In this document: piece after piece, positions 47,201 to 54,305 of the stretch | Layout of the letters: each line of letters begins with the position of its first letter | Position numbering within the stretch: the stretch's first letter is position 1 | NCBI GenBank assembly: GCA_016169945.1 | Contig: JADLSH010000145.1 | Span: forward strand, 2,789,501 to 2,853,500 | Reading direction: 5' to 3' | DNA from: Trachythela sp. YZ-2020 | Lineage: Eukaryota; Cnidaria; Anthozoa; Malacalcyonacea; Clavulariidae | DNA length: 64,000 nt | Position numbers and translations under genes: made by a program | The notes under the pieces: generated by a model | Database searches by the model: none | Told to the model about the DNA's origin: nothing | What the model saw: the letters and a program-made list of their open reading frames with translations, nothing else

Positions 47201-50200
47201 TTTTTCAATAAACGTTCAAGCTGTTTGCGGACCAAATTTAAAAATTTTAAACATTGTTGCTCGGTGGCATGGTAGCGTCCATGACGCCAGAATTTTCGAT
47301 AACAGTCGACTATGTGCACAGTTCGAACGTGGTGATATCCCTGGCATGTTACTTGGTGATAGTGGTTACCCATGCCGCCAATATCTCATGACGCCAATAC
47401 GTGATCCGCAGACCCGACCACAACGCAATTATAATGTGGCTCAAATACGAACACGAAATACCGTGGAGAGGATGTTTGGCACATGGAAGAGGTTGTTCCC
47501 ATGCTTAGCAACGACCATTCGCACAAAACTGCAAACGACGCTAACTATCATTGTCGCTACAGCTGTGTTGTTCAACTTTATAAGAAGCCGAAATGACCCT
47601 ATGGATGAAGCAGAACATTTGCCGGCTGACGAGGAAGATTTGAATGATATTCATGCTGGTGAACGGGTTTTGGGAAATGCTGTTCGCGAAGCGCTGATAA
47701 TGCAACATTTCACATAAATTATGAATAATTATTTTCACAACACAATAAATATATTATATATATTCTCATATTAAACAATTTTATATTGACAAGAACATGC
47801 AAACAAAATAAAATACACTCGTATATTCATTGTGTATTTTATTGACAGAGGTTATTAATGTGATTAGTTTCGCTTCCCAGCGCGTGTGTTTGGTCTCGGT
47901 TGTTGCTCCTGTGTGTTTTTTATGGACTTCTTCATTGTTTCCCAATATGCAAGTTCCGCGTCTAGCACTTCCATTTTCCTTTTGTGTTCTATTATTGTAT
48001 TTTCTTTCTTTACAATCAGGAGCTCTATTTCCGCTTCATGCTGTTGGGTTTGTAAATCTAAACATCGTGCTTGGGCCTCGGATAGTTGTGATTTCTTCGT
48101 AAATGACGAGGATAAGGCAGCCTCGACGACAGATGGCTGCATTTCGCTTTTGTTTGGTGCACTGTCTGTAGTTGTCGCCAATGACTCAGTTTCATCATCT
48201 TCGATTTCTATACAATAACCACCACATAAAATAATTCACATGTTATGTACGGGATATTGATTTAGCATGACTTGTGTTGATGTGCAGAATAGGAAAACTA
48301 TTTGATCCAATTATTGCATTATAAATCACCTAAATAGTATTTAGCAACTACCATTGTCGTACCTATTTCACAATTATCGTCATCAAAAGGGTTATTCAGG
48401 CTGTCAATCTGAGCTGGAATAATCGAAGAAACAGCAGCAGCTTCGTCGTCTTGTTTGGATGATGCAGGACCGCCGCCAGTTAATTTACTTTCTCTCTTCT
48501 CTTTCGCAATTTGTTTCTTCGCACGGGACTTTATATTTTCCCAACACTTTTTTAATTGCCGAGAATCTCTCTTCGTCACACCTGACTGGGAATTAAACTC
48601 TTCTGATAGAGCTGTCCACACACGTTTTTTTTGGTGTATCGTTCTGTAATCATTCCTTTTATTTTCCAAAATATCTTTGTGCTTTCGCACTAATTCTGTA
48701 ATAATCGACTTTTCCAATGTTGAAAAATATTGTCTACTTTCAGTCATCTTGTCCCTGCGGCAACGACGTACGAATGCAATTGATGATTCCACAACATGTT
48801 TATGTTACATACTTCAAAACCTCATCAATATTCAACGTTAAACTAACACTCCAGCAAGTCACACTCGAGCGAGCTCTTTGAATACAAATCTGCCTAATAT
48901 TTTCAAGGGTGAGTGCTCCCTCGTTGAGTGGACACTCACACTCATACTCCACTCTCACTCACACTTCAGTTCCACTTGAGTGCATCTCACTTGAGTCCCA
49001 CTCAAGTGTGAGTGTGAGTGAGCTTTTAGAATACAGGCGTAAGTCTCAACCTTGCAAACACTGAATATTTATTAATTGGCAGTCCATTTAACGTTAATAA
49101 TCTTACATTTGAACCTAATATTGTAACTAAATCATTGGGTATTCAAATCGACCAATTTTTATCTTGGGACAATCATTTGGATACCCTGGTTGCCAGAGGT
49201 TCTTGTATTCCGCCCTATTATTCTCGCTCGTATTTTGTTTCACGCTTCGGCCCCGCGTAAAACAAAATACGAGCGAGAATAATAGGGCGGAATACAAGAA
49301 CCTCTGGCAATCAGGGTATCATTTGGAACTAGAAGCGTCGTCGGGAATCGGTGCAATTAGAAGACTAAGAAGTTGTCAGGTTTCTCGCGAGTCACTTGTG
49401 TCAGTCTATTATGCTTGGTTCAACCTTACTTTGACTACTGCTGCCTTGTATGGGACCCATGCAATTGGTGCCACACTTTCAAATCGAAGTCAGACTCTAC
49501 AAAATAGAGCAGTAAGGCTCATATTAGGATATAGAAATGAGCATGGTCTGTCCGAAGCAGCGCTATCCGAATTGGGTTGGAAAACCTTGAAAGAACGCAG
49601 ACTGATCATGAAGGCCAGATTTATGTATAAAATTACCCGAAATCTTCGAAAATTCCTTTGCCTCACAACATATCTATAACTTGCGTAACAGTGAATTCAA
49701 ATTTTATTTGCCAAAACCAGACACTGAGTAATTAAAGAAAAGTATTGGGTTTTGCGGAGCTAAACTTTGGAATGGCTTATCTCGCAATTTGAGAATTGCA
49801 GATTGTTTAATTGAATTCATTTAATGCGTTGATTGCTGATACTAGCCTGCTATCAATTGTAGATCTTTGTATAGTAATATATTATGTAACCTTAAATTTA
49901 TTTATGTGTTGTAGTGTGTGTTCTCTTAGTTATGTATATCATTTTAAGCTGCACGCCCTCCTTGGAAACCAGCGAATTTGCTGAAGGAGTAAGCGTGTTT
50001 AAATAAAGTTTTATCTTATCATCTTATCTTAATTAAACTTGCGTAAGTTACGTTTCATATTTTTACTGAACTCATGTACACAGGGGCAGATCCAGCAGAA
50101 TAGGACGACTGATGCAGTGGGACATCCATTCGCAGGGGGTTCCAGAGGAATCCTCCTCTGCAGGGAAATTTTAAAATCTAGGACCCCGTAGACACGACTT

Positions 50201-52879
50201 CCTGCGTTCTGAACAAATATTTTATTCCAATTTGTAGGTGGAAATCAGTAAAAAAATCGAATTATATCGCAAAAACAATGTAGTTTTCCTGGACTGGCAA
50301 TATTATGGTTCTATTTCAAAGTCGTTTGTTTTAGCATTTACAGTGCTTCAGTGCTTCTGTAAATATTCAACATACGCACGCCACATACAGCATGAGTGAT
50401 ATGACATTTTAGAAGAACGCTTTACAACAAAGATTGAAACAGGATATTCGGCAAACTTTATATTTTAATTAATGCAACGATTGAAGTCGGTCTCTGAAAC
50501 TATTTAGCCAGTCTCGCATAGCATTACGTGGCATATATAATGCGTCCAATTTAACAATTCATATCTTGAGACCGAATACCCATTTTGAGACCGACTGAAT
50601 CATGATCTCTGGGGGTGTACCAACCCCCCACACCTCCCACATTTACGCCCCTGCGCTCAATATCTATTTTAACTGGAGCTCGGTGTCCGTGAGATCCTGG
50701 AAAATTTTACTAGTGAGTAAGGAAATGGATTCAGAGTTTTGACGTCATATAGATCTTTGCTCTGGATATAGATTCATGTCTCGATGTTAATGCGTTCGGA
50801 TCAGCGGTTAGGGTTAGGGTAGGGTAAGGATTCGGGTTAGCAATCAATAAACAGCGAGACATGAATCTCTATAACCTTTGCTCTCGTGCGGAAATTTGCG
50901 GACATGCGTTGATGAAAGACTCGTGCTATGCATGGTCGCGTATAATATAAACATACAAAACTGTCTTACTGTCAAAAGCCATCATTCTATTTAAAATTAA
51001 AAGATCTATTTTAAAACTTGCAACAGGAAAATATACTCCTATCTTTGAAAAGGTCAGTTGTTCTCAACTGGAAGGTAATAAATATTTACCAAAAACAACT
51101 GGAATTATTCTAAGCTGGATTTAATTTGCTACCATTTCTTGGAGTTATAAAACTATTTCTGGAGCTGTAAATGCAAGGAGTTGTTAAAGTTAGTTTTAAT
51201 TTTCATTTCCAATTAAAATAAAAGATCAAAATTAAGTCGGAATATTTTTTATTCAACATGTTATGACAAATAATTCACAAGGAATAACACATATATATTA
51301 AGAACTATTTTTGCTCAACAGAAACGTATATGAAAATGAATCACCAAACTGAAAATTTCAAAAAAGTCAGGTGCATAGGTGATTTGCCTTCCAGTAATTT
51401 GGATGTCTTGTGTGGAAAATCAGCCAAATTACTTACTGAACGAATCGGTGCGGACACTTTTTGACATCGAGCACTCATTCCAGATATAGTATAGGTCAGT
51501 GATTTTACCTAATTACTTCTTGAATGTGACGTCACCGGCGCATTTCTGTGCCAGGATTTTGCCAAAAAACAGGTTGGAAAAGTCCTTACAACAAGAACCG
51601 CGCGAACTGACGTCAGTGGAAAAGACTTTGCGAAAGTCTACTCGTTTAACTTTACGCGTCATCCACAGTTTGCCCTTATATTTCTTTCTTCTAATTTTTT
51701 CTGATTACTCAATTATATTATCATATATATAGGCAAAGGAAAGGATAGAAAACAATGGCGGCGGAACTCCACCAGGTATCTGCATCTATCTATTAGTTAA
51801 TATCTTCTACTTTAGGGAACTCAAAGCCTAACCGGATGCCCGTTCTCTCTTTTAGGGCCGGGGGGGCAGTGCGACATGTTTTTTGTTAAAATTCAATTCC
51901 TCCAAAATCTATTTTGGCTATTATAGAGGTTTCTAATAGTATCCTATTTCACAGCACTCACTCTCCTGATCGGTGAAATTAAGGTATGGGAGAAAATGTG
52001 ATCCAGCGGCATAAGCCAGCTAATGGGTTGGTCGTTTCCCCCACGTTTGGCCACCGGAAAAAAACTGAGCGAATAGTGGATTTTGCAGTTCTATGTACCC
52101 TTTTATATCTCCAGATTATCTGCTGCGCATGCGCGTGCCACCTCAACAATTTAATTCATTCTTTGTTAACTATTTTCACTTCGCATATAATTATGAGCGC
52201 TTTGAATACGTAAAAAATGCTGAGGAGGACTTATGTACGTCTAACGCGCCGAATATATTCGCCTGTTTACCATTTGCAGCAAAAAATTGTGCAAGTTTAT
52301 ATACATCTGAGAAAAGAAAAGATGGTATATATACAATAGATCCAGACGGCTTGGGATCTTTTCAAGTCTGGTGTGATATGCAGACTAACGGTGGAGGCTG
52401 GACAGTGTTCCAACGAAGACAGAACGCAAGTGTTAATTTCTATCGTGGCTGGCAAGATTATAAAACTGGTTTTGGTGACTTGAACGGAAATTTTTGGCTT
52501 GGCTTGGATAAGATACATCGTTTGACAAAATCTGATGGAAATGTTTTGAGAGTTGACTTGATGGATTTTGAAAACGACACCGCGTACGCCAAATATGGGC
52601 AATTTTCTGTTGCTTCTGAGTATGTGAATTATACACTGAACGTTAACAGTTTTTCAGGTAAATATTATATATACTCTAGTTTGCAGAATAGTTTAGTTCC
52701 AGTAACAAATTATTCACTATAAAAATGATAGTTACACAGCAGTAATGATCATTTAACAGGATCTAAACAGATCACGTACAGATACGATAAAATTAGCGGC
52801 TGCTAATTAGAGGCTGCTCGCAGATAAGGCATCAAGAAGTGCAGAATGTTTGACATAGAAACAATAAGGAATCAAGGAA

Positions 52880-52913
<34 letters not shown>

Positions 52914-53541
52914 CATACATACATACATACATACATACATACACTCCCCATTGGGGCTTTTCAGTGACCGATTACATAAAGTATCTCGCTTACCAATATT
53001 ACGTACTTAGCCTACACTATCTATTTTACAACAATTGTAATATTATTTTCCTAATCTGTATCCTAACCCACCCGGTAAACTTTCTCTGTTGGAGGAAACC
53101 GGAGTGCCCACGACTTTCGGCAGAGCGTTGACTCTGGCTCTTTTCACATGAGTGTGATGAGCAAAGTCCCTAGCGAGAATCGAACTCAAGACTCAGAGGT
53201 GAAAGGCGCTTGCTCTGACGACTGTGCCACCGAAGCCGAAGAATAATCCAAATCTCATTAACTAGATAATATATTCCATAGGTAATGCTGGAGATTCGTT
53301 GATTTATCACAACGTGATGATGTTCTCAACGGAAGACAAAGATAATGATCTGGGTATTATCAACTGTGCTGTGAAGTGGCAAGGTGCATGGTGGTATAAG
53401 ACCTGTCACAAGTCCAACCTCAACGGTCAGTATCTGACGTCTGAAGAGAGATCTGCGACAGGAATCAGCTGGTTCAATTGGAAAAACGACTACAGGTCTA
53501 TGAAAAAAGTCGAGATGAAAATACATCCTGCTCAAGTTTAA
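35276..53541 (+). CDS. Secreted PAN/apple + fibrinogen-related domain protein, 5 exons, 386 aa
   Basis: Exons 35276-35366, 35923-36146, 51733-51775, 52115-52657 and 53282-53541 total 1161 bases; phases agree at every junction and all introns are GT-AG. Residues 1-17 ([17 protein letters not shown]) form a signal peptide. Residues about 19-104 form a PAN/apple domain ([27 protein letters not shown]). A linker with [14 protein letters not shown] comes from the 43-base third exon. Residues about 177-386 form a fibrinogen C-terminal domain: [36 protein letters not shown], the calcium-loop [26 protein letters not shown] and [12 protein letters not shown]. Such ficolin/tachylectin-like proteins bind acetylated sugars outside the cell; a lectin role in defence or adhesion is inferred. 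Intron 2 is 15.6 kb of nested transposons; intron 4 holds a SINE. The 43-base exon and the 52115 acceptor are the least certain parts. Confidence 0.85.
35513..35590 (+). pseudogene. LINE ORF2 C-terminal scrap in intron 1
   Basis: One frame reads [20 protein letters not shown], the LWN.LP..I block found near the end of CR1/L2 LINE ORF2. Only about 25 residues survive. Confidence 0.45.
36541..36905 (+). repeat. Left-arm array of ATGCGTCTTCGCATTAAG-type units
   Basis: Roughly 28-35-bp units combining ATGCGTCTTCGCATTAAG, GTTCGCATTTT and GCTC or TCTC, with AAGGCCTTTGTGGC inserts. The same units in inverted orientation fill 42860-43180. Confidence 0.8.
36907..37200 (-). mobile_element. tRNA-derived SINE, copy 2
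   Basis: On the minus strand the head is GGGGCTTCGGTGGCGAAGTG followed by GTTAGCGCAC (A box) and GGGTTCAAGTC (B box). The shared core with TCTCCGGGTACTCCGGTTTC follows, but the 3' end (CCCTAGTTGGTGAAGC plus an AAATA tail) differs from copies 1 and 3. It is inserted in the left arm of the inverted-repeat element and has no counterpart in the right arm. Confidence 0.85.
37223..37303. repeat. Perfect 29-bp-arm hairpin, present in both arms
   Basis: Arms 37223-37251 and 37275-37303 are exact reverse complements with a 23-bp loop. The right arm carries the counterpart at about 42746-42818 with one base difference in the stem and GACACTGTC at its outer side. Confidence 0.85.
37305..37745. repeat. 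Left-arm tandem modules
   Basis: First, about four copies of a 21-bp unit GTGAATCATTGAATCCTAAGA (to about 37390). Next, GAGCCGAGCTCTAAGATGTA-type units of about 35 bp. Last, 21-bp GAGCGAGCTTAGCTCCATAT units up to 37745. The right arm repeats them inverted at 42335-42745. Confidence 0.85.
37737..38095. repeat. 13-bp satellite GACTATAGTCTAT, about 25 copies
   Basis: Nearly uniform tandem array; each unit contains the palindrome GACTATAGTC, so the array reads almost the same on both strands. The array continues at 42080-42340 beyond the LINE, which inserted into it. Confidence 0.95.
38096..38896 (+). CDS. LINE ORF1 with SGNH hydrolase-like domain (5' partial)
   Basis: About 266 residues open to the stop at 38896; no convincing start, because the insert is 5'-truncated and the frame runs out into the satellite. 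A basic, Ser/Lys-rich N-terminal half precedes the SGNH domain: [12 protein letters not shown] (catalytic Ser), [14 protein letters not shown] (Gly-x-Asn-Asp) and [15 protein letters not shown] (block V His). The esterase-like domain is a known feature of CR1-group ORF1; nucleic-acid binding by the basic half is inferred. Confidence 0.8.
   Translation, partial: FHRREIETKNQYTVLSNTDEERVFEYEGSGSSNVDQTATVVSPSRKNKLHTSASGEKVKQSNRNIKDKDKAARKYRRVTGTQTDQNKSPRNQNQSEETKHKPTVAILGDSMIKYVNKKRLQNGVNHNIRMKTFPGATTSDMVHYVKPTLLKKPDAVIIHVGTNDLRNDSPERVVQSIHKLGKEIIRDNEKVQLTFSSIITRNDDANLATKVKHCNELLTELCIEQNWGLINNDNIDKYQLNSYGLHLNKRGSASLAKNIKNYLNNN
38930..41826 (+). pseudogene. LINE ORF2: AP endonuclease and reverse transcriptase (frameshifted)
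   Basis: Endonuclease: [55 protein letters not shown] and [12 protein letters not shown] (to about 39650). The connector follows, with [103 protein letters not shown] and catalytic MFADDTNIS. The C-terminal part has [17 protein letters not shown] and [15 protein letters not shown]. Frame changes lie near 39922, 40230, 40855, 41050 and 41290. All catalytic boxes are visible, so decay is mild. Confidence 0.9.
42080..43200. repeat. Right arm of the inverted-repeat element, inner and middle modules
   Basis: Mirror image of the left arm: TATAGTCTATGAC satellite (to about 42340), GGAGCTAAGCTCGCTCGATAT units, GGCTCGGGCCTAxCCTTACAT units, TCTTAGGATTCAATGATTCA units, the hairpin (42746-42818), and CTTAATGCGAAGACGCATGA units. 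CAGCTAGGCTGAGATATTCC and GCCACAAAGGGCCTTAATG phrases match the left arm at 36640-36690. Confidence 0.9.
43200..43312 (+). repeat. 11-bp tandem repeat GGGAACCCCGA
   Basis: About eight units of GGGAACCCCGA/GGGAACCCCAA in a row, found only in the right arm. Translated it would give an Arg-Gly-Asn-Pro-type repeat (for example [11 protein letters not shown]), but there is no sign that it is coding. Confidence 0.85.
43310..43582 (+). CDS. Unrecognised 90-residue open frame, right arm only
   Basis: Open from just after a stop at 43307 to a stop at 43582; the first ATG is at 43352. The translation is non-repetitive and protein-like: a charged helix ([19 protein letters not shown]), then [40 protein letters not shown] and [15 protein letters not shown]. 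It ends inside the following 18-bp repeats. Its base composition differs from the flanking repeats. The left arm lacks it. It could be a captured host exon or a remnant of a gene of the parent element; I do not recognise the family. Confidence 0.45.
   Translation, partial: ELASLENLLKRQEEMEREFNLYLKTGSQRIALLINHEKLLNLIKDKDKTIRQAMERAECGFLLTEICKKVNDRSWKSAHYVRTLFSAHTP
43545..43622 (+). repeat. 18-bp tandem repeat TTAGTGCGCACACCCC
   Basis: Four to five units of the form TTAGTGCGCACACYCC(TT) follow the open frame. A single trace, GGTGTGCGC, remains at the matching place in the left arm (36536-36545). This suggests that the left arm lost the segment by deletion. Confidence 0.8.
43663..44070 (-). pseudogene. 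LINE 3' end fragment, minus strand
   Basis: The minus-strand frame (44131-43835) contains [20 protein letters not shown] and [14 protein letters not shown], the standard CR1/L2 ORF2 C-terminus. After the stop comes a 3' UTR with a CGGCCCCTTGG motif, and a TTATTATTT-type tail next to 43663. It splits the right-arm terminal module (TCTCACTAAAT / CTAAATGACGTCAT). Confidence 0.85.
46442..46640. promoter_or_regulatory. Left Harbinger end: inverted repeat and CACTCA array
   Basis: After the terminal repeat come more than ten CACTCA/TGAGTG words in both orientations (for example CAATGAGTGG, CCACTCAATGAGTG, TTGAGTGAAGTGTG). The mirrored array is at 48840-49039. These are probable binding sites for the Myb-like protein or transposase; the binding is inferred. 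Confidence 0.6.
46680..47717 (+). CDS. Harbinger transposase (HARBI1-like nuclease), 345 aa
   Basis: I chose ATG 46680 (context CCAACATGG), just inside the terminal CACTCA array; the frame is open upstream but without an ATG. The N-terminal helical part includes [17 protein letters not shown] and [20 protein letters not shown] with a helix-turn-helix-like [12 protein letters not shown]. The DDE_Tnp_4 catalytic core has [12 protein letters not shown] (first Asp), [23 protein letters not shown] (second Asp) and [18 protein letters not shown] (Glu). An acidic tail follows. The length matches HARBI1-type proteins (about 350). It cuts and pastes the element together with the Myb-like partner encoded on the other strand. 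The frame is uninterrupted. Confidence 0.93.
   Translation: MADRWLNRLECLNNIVPNNRNRRNPYLFDYGKYDEEQFRNRYRLTKAAFRELMEIIRPDISAHNDRGKPIPADIQLLLTLRFYATGTFQLACGDLCEISQPSASRIIKRVSEAIARLKNIYITFPDGDMLQQLKLDFWRICAFPSVVGAIDCTHIKIQSPGGENAELFRNRKGYFSINVQAVCGPNLKILNIVARWHGSVHDARIFDNSRLCAQFERGDIPGMLLGDSGYPCRQYLMTPIRDPQTRPQRNYNVAQIRTRNTVERMFGTWKRLFPCLATTIRTKLQTTLTIIVATAVLFNFIRSRNDPMDEAEHLPADEEDLNDIHAGERVLGNAVREALIMQHFT
47864..48747 (-). CDS. Harbinger Myb/SANT-like DNA-binding protein, 2 exons, 242 aa
   Basis: ATG at 48747 down to 48363, donor GTACGA, acceptor TTATTGTATAG, second exon 48207-47864 with stop. The total of 729 bases and matching phases support the model. The N-terminal trihelix Myb/SANT-like domain (about residues 5-90) contains [30 protein letters not shown] and [19 protein letters not shown]. 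An acidic, low-complexity linker follows, then a coiled-coil C-terminus ([20 protein letters not shown]) and a basic end. In Harbinger elements this protein binds the transposon ends and helps carry the transposase to the nucleus. The spliced structure is read from sequence only. Confidence 0.88.
49182..49319. mobile_element. 138-bp near-perfect palindromic MITE with 8-bp target duplication
   Basis: The arms (about 49182-49239 and 49261-49319) are reverse complements with one mismatch around a 21-bp loop containing CACGCTTCGGCCCCGCG. It begins TACCCTGGTTGCCAGAGG. The 8-bp duplication CATTTGGA lies at 49174-49181 and 49320-49327. Removing it restores the LINE frame ([15 protein letters not shown]). 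Confidence 0.9.
50764..50875. mobile_element. 112-bp MITE containing telomere-like TTAGGG repeats
   Basis: The inverted ends carry AGATTCATGTCTCG (50770-50783) and CGAGACATGAATCT (50855-50868). A 9-bp duplication CTTTGCTCT flanks it (50755-50763, 50876-50884). Its centre is GGTTAGGGTTAGGGTAGGGT followed by decayed units to GGGTTAG. It is not a chromosome end. Confidence 0.8.
50885..51732. other. End of intron 2, no further feature recognised
   Basis: Non-coding AT-rich DNA ending in the acceptor TATCATATATATAG before the 43-base exon. No additional PAN-gene exon was seen, though a small one could be missed. Confidence 0.5.
51776..52114. other. Intron 3 of the PAN-fibrinogen gene
   Basis: GTATCT donor; acceptor CCCTTTTATATCTCCAG. 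A G-run (GGGCCGGGGGGGCAG) at about 51857-51871 resembles the G-rich inner ends of the local MITEs, but no inverted partner was found. Confidence 0.55.
52880..53238 (-). mobile_element. tRNA-derived SINE, copy 3, with long ATAC/GTAT tail
   Basis: The minus-strand head is CGGCTTCGGTGGCACAGTCG (A box) followed by a well-kept B box GAGTTCGATTC. The core has a roughly 10-bp deletion. The 3' end has a CCCCAATGGGG hairpin and a tail of about 60 bp of GTAT repeats (plus strand CATA repeats, 52880-52943). It lies in intron 4 of the PAN-fibrinogen gene. Confidence 0.88.
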
Positions 53542-53687
53542 AATAGCCTCTCGTAAACATTGTTATAACTCAGTAAACATTGATGTAGTACAAAGATACA
53601 TAATACCCAAATATTTATCATATGTTCATCATACCATTTCTTTTTTTGTTTAAAATGAAATTAAAATAATGTACATGTAAAAAGAAC

Positions 53688-53693
53688 AATAAA
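53688..53693 (+). terminator. AATAAA polyadenylation signal of the PAN-fibrinogen gene
   Basis: AATAAA lies about 147 bp after the stop codon, in GAACAATAAACG, the first such hexamer downstream. Cleavage would be expected within the next 10-30 bases. Confidence 0.6.
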
Positions 53694-53767
53694 CGTTAAG
53701 TAAAAGCGGTATTGACGATATTCACTTTCGATCGTAAATATCGAACATGTACGTTACCCTATTAAAT

Positions 53768-53960
53768 TACCCTATTAAGATTATTAGAATCCATACAAAG
53801 GAGAGCAGTCCGCCTGATATGCAAATCATCGTTATCTTATGATGATAGGTTGAAGAAACTTGGTTGGTCAACATTGGAGGTTCGTAGGAAATATTTATGT
53901 TTGGTTGCACTATACCCAAAGATAAAATCGTCTTTGGGTAGTCAGAAATTAATCCAAACA
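53768..53960 (+). pseudogene. LINE ORF2 C-terminal scrap
   Basis: One frame reads LLESIQRRAVRLICKSS, DRLKKLGWSTLEVRRKYLCL: the LQ.RA.R.I and LGW..L..RR blocks of CR1/L2-type LINEs. Nothing 5' or 3' of this remains. Confidence 0.65.
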
Positions 53961-54305
53961 AATATTTAGATATGGGTTATATAAGTCGATATATAGGTCG
54001 ATATATAGGTCTAACAATAACTTACTATAAATTGAGACCCAAATCATTCCACGCTAAAGTTTAAATTTTCCTTCCTTGATCGGTATATTGAAGATTGGAA
54101 TTCCTTTAGTTAGCTTCTCATGTCGTGAACTTTACTAGCTTATTAATTAGCGAACTTTAAAAAAAATCCTAAAACTAAGATTATTTAGAATGATTAAATT
54201 GTTTTTCTTGTTTAGCTTATGATACTTAATATTTAGATTTAGGAACAAGCAGTTTTACCAAACTAAAACCGGAATAACCATGTAAGTACGTCACAAATAT
54301 GACCC

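Larger units (their letters stand above)
46442..49039. mobile_element. Autonomous PIF/Harbinger transposon, apparently intact
   Basis: The ends GGCCCGTATTCTAAAAGCTC and (inverted) CGCCTGTATTCTAAAAGCTC lie beside TTA and TAA, consistent with the 3-bp TWA duplication of Harbinger elements. It carries the two genes this family needs: a DDE transposase (plus strand) and a Myb/SANT-like DNA-binding protein (minus strand), converging tail to tail. Both subterminal regions are full of CACTCA words. No disabling mutation was seen in either gene. Confidence 0.93.
45105..50035 (+). pseudogene. CR1/L2-type LINE relic interrupted by Harbinger
   Basis: Endonuclease end: [28 protein letters not shown] and LGISDHNLI. 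Connector (45540-46000): [14 protein letters not shown] and [13 protein letters not shown] deletion near 46010 then joins directly to [16 protein letters not shown] (frameshifted), [20 protein letters not shown] and [11 protein letters not shown]. The frame [17 protein letters not shown] is cut by the Harbinger insertion and resumes at 49043. Next come [30 protein letters not shown] and [15 protein letters not shown]. The 3' tail is a TTATCATCTTATCTT repeat at about 50010-50030. Confidence 0.85.
44466..50653. mobile_element. hAT-like element (CAGGGGCGTAAAT ends) carrying nested insertions
   Basis: The left end CAGGGGCGTAAATATC and the right end ATTTACGCCCCTG are inverted repeats. The perfect 8-bp target duplication CGCTCAAT flanks it (44458-44465, 50654-50661). 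Its own arms (44466-45104 and 50036-50653) share GAGACCGACT words in both orientations and have no transposase. The rest is a LINE (45105-50035) that itself contains a Harbinger transposon and a palindromic MITE. Confidence 0.9.

Noticed and set aside
50805..50840. Chromosome end or telomere
   Set aside because: Only about five decayed TTAGGG units, enclosed by inverted repeats and a 9-bp duplication; it is inside a small MITE.
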